Source: Acanthaster planci (lineage: Eukaryota; Echinodermata; Asteroidea; Valvatida; Acanthasteridae). Taken from it: DNA of 64,000 nt. Shown piece by piece: positions 60,801 through 64,000 of the stretch. The notes under the pieces were generated by a model that was not told where the DNA came from, did no database searches, and saw only the letters and a list, made by a program, of their open reading frames with translations. The stretch spans positions 229,088 to 293,087 of the forward strand of contig NW_019091634.1 of NCBI RefSeq assembly GCF_001949145.1. The letters run 5' to 3'. Each line of letters begins with the position of its first letter. The stretch's first letter is position 1. Both the position numbers and the translations under genes were made by a program.

Positions 60801-63164
60801 TTCGATTACTAAAAGTGGACATGTGTATGATCGACGGCACAGGTTTGTAATGGTGGGTAGAGTGCCAGGGACTGCCCAATGGTAATAGCCTTTGTTAAGT
60901 TTTAAACACGACACTACAATCCTGTTGTTATTGACGTACTGTTTGCGGACGTACCTTCTAAGCATAATGATACAAAGACTTAAAGTAAAAGCCAAGCCTA
61001 TTTCAGTAGCACAGTGGAAAGAAAGAATGGATCTGGGGTTAGAAACTGCTGAATCGAATTCCTGGGCTCAATGGATTCACGTACTGGTTTAAATATATTT
61101 TTTAATTCGTGGCTCCATTTTTGTGAAAAAGGGGAATAAAATCTTTGATTTAAATCTGATTTCGTTACTGCTTTTATTCGTAGCTATACGACGGTTATAC
61201 CGAGAGCTTTACTGGAAAGTAAAGTTAGAAATTTCATTCGGTCTGGTTCCAACCCTCAGAATAGACACACACATTACGACGATAATATGAAAGCAGAATC
61301 AGCAGAATTCGAAAATGGCAGTATCATTAATTTAACGTGGAAAGTGCATAGCATCCAAAGGACAAGTTTGTCTTTATTTCTCGGCTACCTGTTGTTTTCT
61401 CTGTTGAGGTCTTCCTTGTCATTGTTGACTCTGGTGTGGAAGTCACAACAATGGTCGAGCTCTCTTCAGTGGTCGATGGCTCAGTCGTAGTAGTTAAACG
61501 CGTAGAAGTAACCTCAGTGGTTGTTGGTGTTTCTGAGAAAGTTAAGTTCATATTTGTCATTCGCAAATTAATTTTAATGGAAATACCAGGTACGTTAACA
61601 TTTCATGCTTCCGTGTGGTCAACCTTGTGCATAAATTCATTAACGTGGTGACAAGGTCATAACTATTTGTGTAGGCTAAATGTACGAAAGTCCGTTAGTG
61701 CTACAAAAATACAATTCGTTTATTACGGATTGAAAATCTGTACCAGCGCAAAATCCCTAGCTGGTTCACTGACTGTAACTGTGAGTCCGCGATAACGGGT
61801 TGAAGTTCTTTTGTTCTGGCGCTACTGGGCATTTGTACTTGCAAAATGTCTCTTATATACACTTACCAGTTGTGGTTGCCTCTGTGGATATGAGGGCGGT
61901 GGTAGTCTCTTCAGTTGTTGTACCCTCAGATGTTGTTGTGTACACAACACTACTGGTAACACTTTCAGTTGTGGAAGGCGTGGTTGGAGTTGTCGGCACT
62001 GTTTCTGTTGTTCTTGTTGTAACCACCGTGGTGGTTGGTGTATTGGTGGTTGTTGAAACAGCTGGAAATCGGAAAAGCAATAGTGACTTAAAGTGGGTCG
62101 TATGCTACTCCCTTTTCCTTAGTGATGTTTCGTCTTCCGAAGTTACTTTTAAGCTTCGTGAATGCGCTGTTTCAGCTTCGAAATAATATGCACTTTTGTC
62201 CTATCTAATCAAGGATTAAGCGCAAGGGGAGCATTTGCTTTCAAATCTGATTTGTTGTCTTTGTTTCTCTTTCCCGTTTCTCTTGACTCTTGCAGTCTTT
62301 ACCTTCAGTGGCCTGTTGCCTTGTAATTAGTGACTTGCAATAAAAGTATTTAATGACTCACCTGTTGTGCTTTGAACTGTTGTTTTTTCTGTCGTCGTGC
62401 CCAGACTAGTAGTCGTTTCAATTGTAGAGGTTACTTCTTCTGTCGTTGTTGGTTGCTCAGTGGTTGACTCTGTCTGTGTTGTTGTTAAACGTGTTGTTGA
62501 TACCTCAGTGGTAGCTTTTTCTTTTTGAAAGTAGACAGACAAGGGGAAAATTGCATAAAAGAATGAAGCAATAGTAATTTCCAAAAAAAAATGAGAACAA
62601 CTGTGCATTATTTTACCCGAGTATTTGGAAGTATTTGGATCAGCAGATGTCACTCCCCCTTCCATTTAAGAAATATAAGAAAGAGACAGATTAGTTTACC
62701 CATTGCAACTGAAATGCATTTCGCACTGCGCGCCAAATGCTTTCAAAACAAGTGAAACACTTGCGTTTTGAACAGTGAAAGTATGAAGTTTGATGTGTAC
62801 CCTTTCCTTCAGTGCAATTTTAAGGACTACGTGCGCAGTGCTTCCGGAGAGTTTCCGGAGAAATCAAGTTGGTGTATATGAATGCGCAAACATTCAAATT
62901 TCTTCAATAACTGGTGAATCCCCATCAGTTTAATTAAGTAAGAACAATCACCTGTTGGAGTTGTCTGGGTTGTAATGTGCAGGGTGGTCTTCTCCTCGGT
63001 GGCTGTTATTGTTGGAGTGGTGGTGCGCACAGTGGCTGTGGTTACGTGTTCTGTTGTTGACAGGCCAGTCGTGGACGGTGTGGTAGTCGTTGTAATTTCG
63101 GTAAACGCGGTTGTGGTGGTTTCAGGTGTAGTGCCAGCTGTTGAGGGAGCCTCTGTTGTGGCTT
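51512..63164 (-). CDS. Gene B: mucin with PTS cassettes and C-terminal cystine knot (5' partial)
   Basis: Minus-strand exons: 63164-62952, 62514-62362, 62061-61867, 61532-61389, 59681-59496, 58596-58429, 58209-58015, 55333-55190, 55001-54813, 54628-54464, 54269-54081, 53888-53733, 53395-53234, 52475-52380, 51846-51512. The first 14 are Thr/Ser/Pro-rich, each a multiple of 3 nt and phase 1-1; the last encodes a CTCK domain and a TAA stop. In-window coding is about 2.69 kb (about 896 codons). The product is a secreted, densely O-glycosylated mucin whose C terminus can dimerise. The 5' part, where VWD domains would be expected, is outside the window. No D4 or VWC exon was seen between PTS and CTCK. 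Confidence 0.83.
52380..52475 (-). CDS. Gene B PTS exon 14 (short, before CTCK)
   Basis: 32 codons: VTPTTKMTSPEQTPTPTTEE, then TANATSE with an N-glycosylation sequon. It is the last linker before the cystine knot; donor GTAAAA. Confidence 0.78.
53234..53395 (-). CDS. Gene B PTS exon 13 (alpha class, divergent)
   Basis: 54 codons: ESSTTQTTTTVVTTVTTTTT at the start and TPLSTTG at a GTGAAA donor. Confidence 0.8.
53733..53888 (-). CDS. Gene B PTS exon 12 (beta class)
   Basis: 52 codons: VSTEETTRVITTEKLTTSKP, then TPESTTEETTTMLTTTG at a GTACGC donor. Confidence 0.8.
54081..54269 (-). CDS. Gene B PTS exon 11 (alpha class)
   Basis: 63 codons, differing from the exon at 55001 at only a few positions (TTTRTPTTTTSPPTTTEV). 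Donor GTGCAA. Confidence 0.85.
54464..54628 (-). CDS. Gene B PTS exon 10 (beta class)
   Basis: 55 codons: ATPVTTEKSTTRVATTTKPT, then KPTETTTEEVTTKT, ending ELSTTG at a GTTCGT donor. Confidence 0.82.
54813..55001 (-). CDS. Gene B PTS exon 9 (alpha class)
   Basis: 63 codons: ELSTTEAETTVVTTVTTTTT at the start and RSTTKPTPTG at the end. Almost identical to the exon at 54269-54081, including length, which implies a recent duplication. Confidence 0.85.
55190..55333 (-). CDS. Gene B PTS exon 8 (beta class)
   Basis: 48 codons: ATPVTTERSSTRLTTTAKLS at the start and VLSTTG at a GTCGGT donor. It follows a 2.7-kb intron that holds a decayed LINE. Confidence 0.8.
56460..57290 (-). pseudogene. Decayed non-LTR retrotransposon (LINE) fragment
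   Basis: Minus-strand translation in broken frames shows HGAGYTLYFSGKP near 57000, like the start of a LINE endonuclease, and further on GQALFTDKDSIMNQ near 56700, like the linker before LINE reverse transcriptase (usual form: ...LLTDKxxIxxRWxEHF). Stops and frame changes lie between, and most of the endonuclease is deleted. No catalytic core remains. It sits in the intron between gene B PTS exons 7 and 8. Confidence 0.45.
58015..58209 (-). CDS. Gene B PTS exon 7 (gamma class)
   Basis: 65 codons with TLVTTRTTETVPTTPTTLLP and PEGTTTEETTTVF. The donor is A|GTAAGT, so the junction codon changes from Gly-type to Thr, unlike the other cassettes. Confidence 0.78.
58429..58596 (-). CDS. Gene B PTS exon 6 (beta class)
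   Basis: 56 codons beginning ETTPVTTEKTATRLTTTEKP and ending with TTTG at a GTGGGC donor. Very similar to the exon at 54628 (shared KPTETTTEEVTT). Confidence 0.82.
59496..59681 (-). CDS. Gene B PTS exon 5 (alpha class)
   Basis: 62 codons: EVTEAKTTVITTVSTTTTTS at the start and RSTTQPSSTG at a GTGAGC donor. The start and end match the alpha exons at 55001 and 54269. Confidence 0.8.
59795..59953. mobile_element. Fold-back MITE of the GCCAT-ACTGC-GTGG family
   Basis: Contains GATGCCATAACTGCGGTGGC at the left and CCACGAGCCATTACT near the right, matching the copy at 63490-63658 in the arms and in the centre (CTATTGGTCGAAGAAGGATG). It sits just upstream of gene B PTS exon 5. Confidence 0.6.
60425..60640 (+). 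mobile_element. tRNA-derived SINE, plus-strand copy
   Basis: An A-box-like GGTTAGCGTAGCGG and a B-box-like CCCGGGTTCGAGTACC are spaced as in a tRNA promoter. They are followed by a conserved middle (GGGTTTTCTCCGGGTACTCC) and an A/T-rich tail with AATAAAG words. It lies in a gene B intron in opposite orientation to the gene. Confidence 0.65.
61389..61532 (-). CDS. Gene B PTS exon 4 (beta class)
   Basis: 48 codons beginning ETPTTTEVTSTRLTTTTEPS. The donor is GTAGCC, a little weaker than the other exons. Same length as the beta exon at 55333. Confidence 0.78.
61867..62061 (-). CDS. Gene B PTS exon 3 (gamma class)
   Basis: 65 codons containing TVVTTRTTETVPTTPTTPST and EGTTTEETTTA. The exon at 58209-58015 is its closest relative and has the same length. 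Confidence 0.82.
62362..62514 (-). CDS. Gene B PTS exon 2 (beta class)
   Basis: 51 codons: ATTEVSTTRLTTTQTESTTE at the start and STTG at a GTGAGT donor. Shares the T-x-x-T-R-L-T-T-T core with the other beta exons. Confidence 0.8.
62952..63164 (-). CDS. Gene B PTS exon 1 in window
   Basis: 71 codons, mostly Thr, with EITTTTTPSTTGLSTTEH in the centre and TPTG at the donor (GTGATT). It is closest to the long (alpha) cassette class seen at 55001, 54269 and 59681. Phase 1-1. Confidence 0.8.
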
Positions 63165-63489
63165 CTAAGTGACACATGAACCCGTAACAAACGACACTAA
63201 AACACTAGTATAGTCCATCTGCATGTATCTATAACGCCACTCTTAGTTTATCTTAACTTGAATGGTGTCTTTAAATGTAATTCATATACCTGGGACAGTT
63301 TTTCCATTCCTGTTGGCTGAAACGCGTCACGCAACTTTGTATTAACATTTGATAATGCCCGCTATGAAGTGATAACTCACGCCCTGGCACATGCATACGA
63401 GATAGTTTGGTCTGATTGGTCAGGAGTCTATGAGCACGCGAGGCGCCACGCACGCACCCAGTTTATCTAATGTAATTTGAGCACGTGAA

Positions 63490-63658
63490 TTAGAAGCCAT
63501 TACTGCGGTGGCACAACGCTCGTGGACAGGTGGTATGCGCGGGTTGCATGCAGCTTCGATCAACAGGGTGTCGTGATTTGCCATAGGCCTATACACAAGC
63601 GCGTCAAGCTGAAGAATGTGCGTGTGAGTGCGGTCCCACTGCAGTTATGGCGTCTAAT
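63490..63658. mobile_element. Fold-back MITE of the GCCAT-ACTGC-GTGG family, complete copy
   Basis: About 170 bp with inverted ends TTAGAAGCCATTACTGCGG / TTAGACGCCATAACTGCAG. The interior has CAGCTTCGATCAACAGGGTG and GCGCGTCAAGCTGAAGAA. Other copies in the window: 59795-59953, 41690-41812 and one interrupted by the gap at 41186-41360. Confidence 0.65.
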
Positions 63659-63804
63659 CAGATTATTCTATTGGATAACCTTCAAGAGGAATATACCATA
63701 AAATGAACGGGGGTGTTCGGGAAAATGAAAGTAAACTTTTAGCACAAAATCGGTGGAAATCCATCATATGTTGACTTCTTTTGACTCTTTGAATATAAGG
63801 GTAT

Positions 63805-63975
63805 TTATGAATGGTAATAAATATGTGCTTGGCCGGTCTTTAACGTTCAAGACCTTGCTCAGGAGGACGAACGCTGATATGCCCTCACCTGCGACTCGGG
63901 CATTAGTCGCGTCCATTCTCCTGAGCCGGTCCTAAACGCACGTTCAAGACCAGCCAAACACATACTTATTACCCT
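63805..63975. mobile_element. Fold-back MITE with GGTAATAA ends
   Basis: Inverted arms GGTAATAAATATGTGCTTGG and (right, inverted) GGTAATAAGTATGTGTTTGG, followed in both by a CCGGTCTT/CTGGTCTT word. About 170 bp, non-coding, at the right edge of the window in the 5' intron of gene B. Confidence 0.65.
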
Positions 63976-64000
63976 ATTTGTAGACAGAACGAGTGTAGAG

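Larger units (their letters stand above)
59682..61388. other. Intron between gene B PTS exons 4 and 5
   Basis: 1.7 kb holding the MITE at 59795-59953 and the SINE at 60425-60640. No cassette-like Thr-rich frame was found between them. Confidence 0.6.

Noticed and set aside
53236-63172. Long Val/Ser-rich plus-strand frames opposite the PTS exons
   Set aside because: They are the antisense of Thr codons (ACN read as NGT) and have no splice logic or domain. The minus strand carries the gene.

Overview
The window looks like genomic DNA from a marine invertebrate deuterostome, most likely an echinoderm and perhaps a sea star. The reasons are indirect: many short GT-AG exons in AT-rich introns, abundant ACATGTA words, and fold-back repeats of the 'GGGCC(C)AATTTCAT...' type that I associate with echinoderm genomes. 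The content is two large secreted cysteine-rich or mucin-type genes, both on the minus strand, arranged head to tail. No bacterial-type genes, rRNA genes or CRISPR arrays were seen.

Gene B (right end, about 63.16 to 51.51 kb, 5' end outside the window) is the C-terminal part of a mucin. It has 14 Thr/Ser/Pro-rich exons, all phase 1-1 and all a multiple of 3 nt, followed directly by one exon with a C-terminal cystine knot (CTCK) and the stop codon. The PTS exons fall into three related classes in a higher-order order.

Gene A (44.43 to 0.40 kb, 3' end outside the window) begins about 7 kb downstream of gene B's stop. I traced 41 exons by hand. Every junction keeps the reading frame (6,760 nt, about 2,253 codons). 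The order is: signal peptide, EMI-like and EGF-like N terminus, then D1-D2-D'-D3 (each VWD-C8-TIL, with D' TIL only) as in von Willebrand factor, gel-forming mucins, SCO-spondin and hemocytin. After that come an LDLa domain, VWC-like modules and a Thr/Pro linker, three tandem single-exon F5/8C-like (discoidin-like) domains, more Cys-rich TIL/VWC-like modules, and a second LDLa. Gene A is best described as a SCO-spondin/hemocytin/mucin-superfamily secreted multimeric glycoprotein; adhesive or mucus use is inference.

The rest is introns and intergenic DNA with mobile elements: two 285-286 bp hAT-like MITEs with 8-bp target duplications (one sits exactly on a splice donor of gene A), several other fold-back elements, two copies of a tRNA-derived SINE family, a decayed LINE, and tandem duplications. 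Single-N and 175-N gaps at 39897, 45202 and 41186-41360 mark contig joins. Two of them are flanked by near-identical sequence, including a second copy of gene A exons 1-2, which looks like uncollapsed haplotypes rather than a real duplication.
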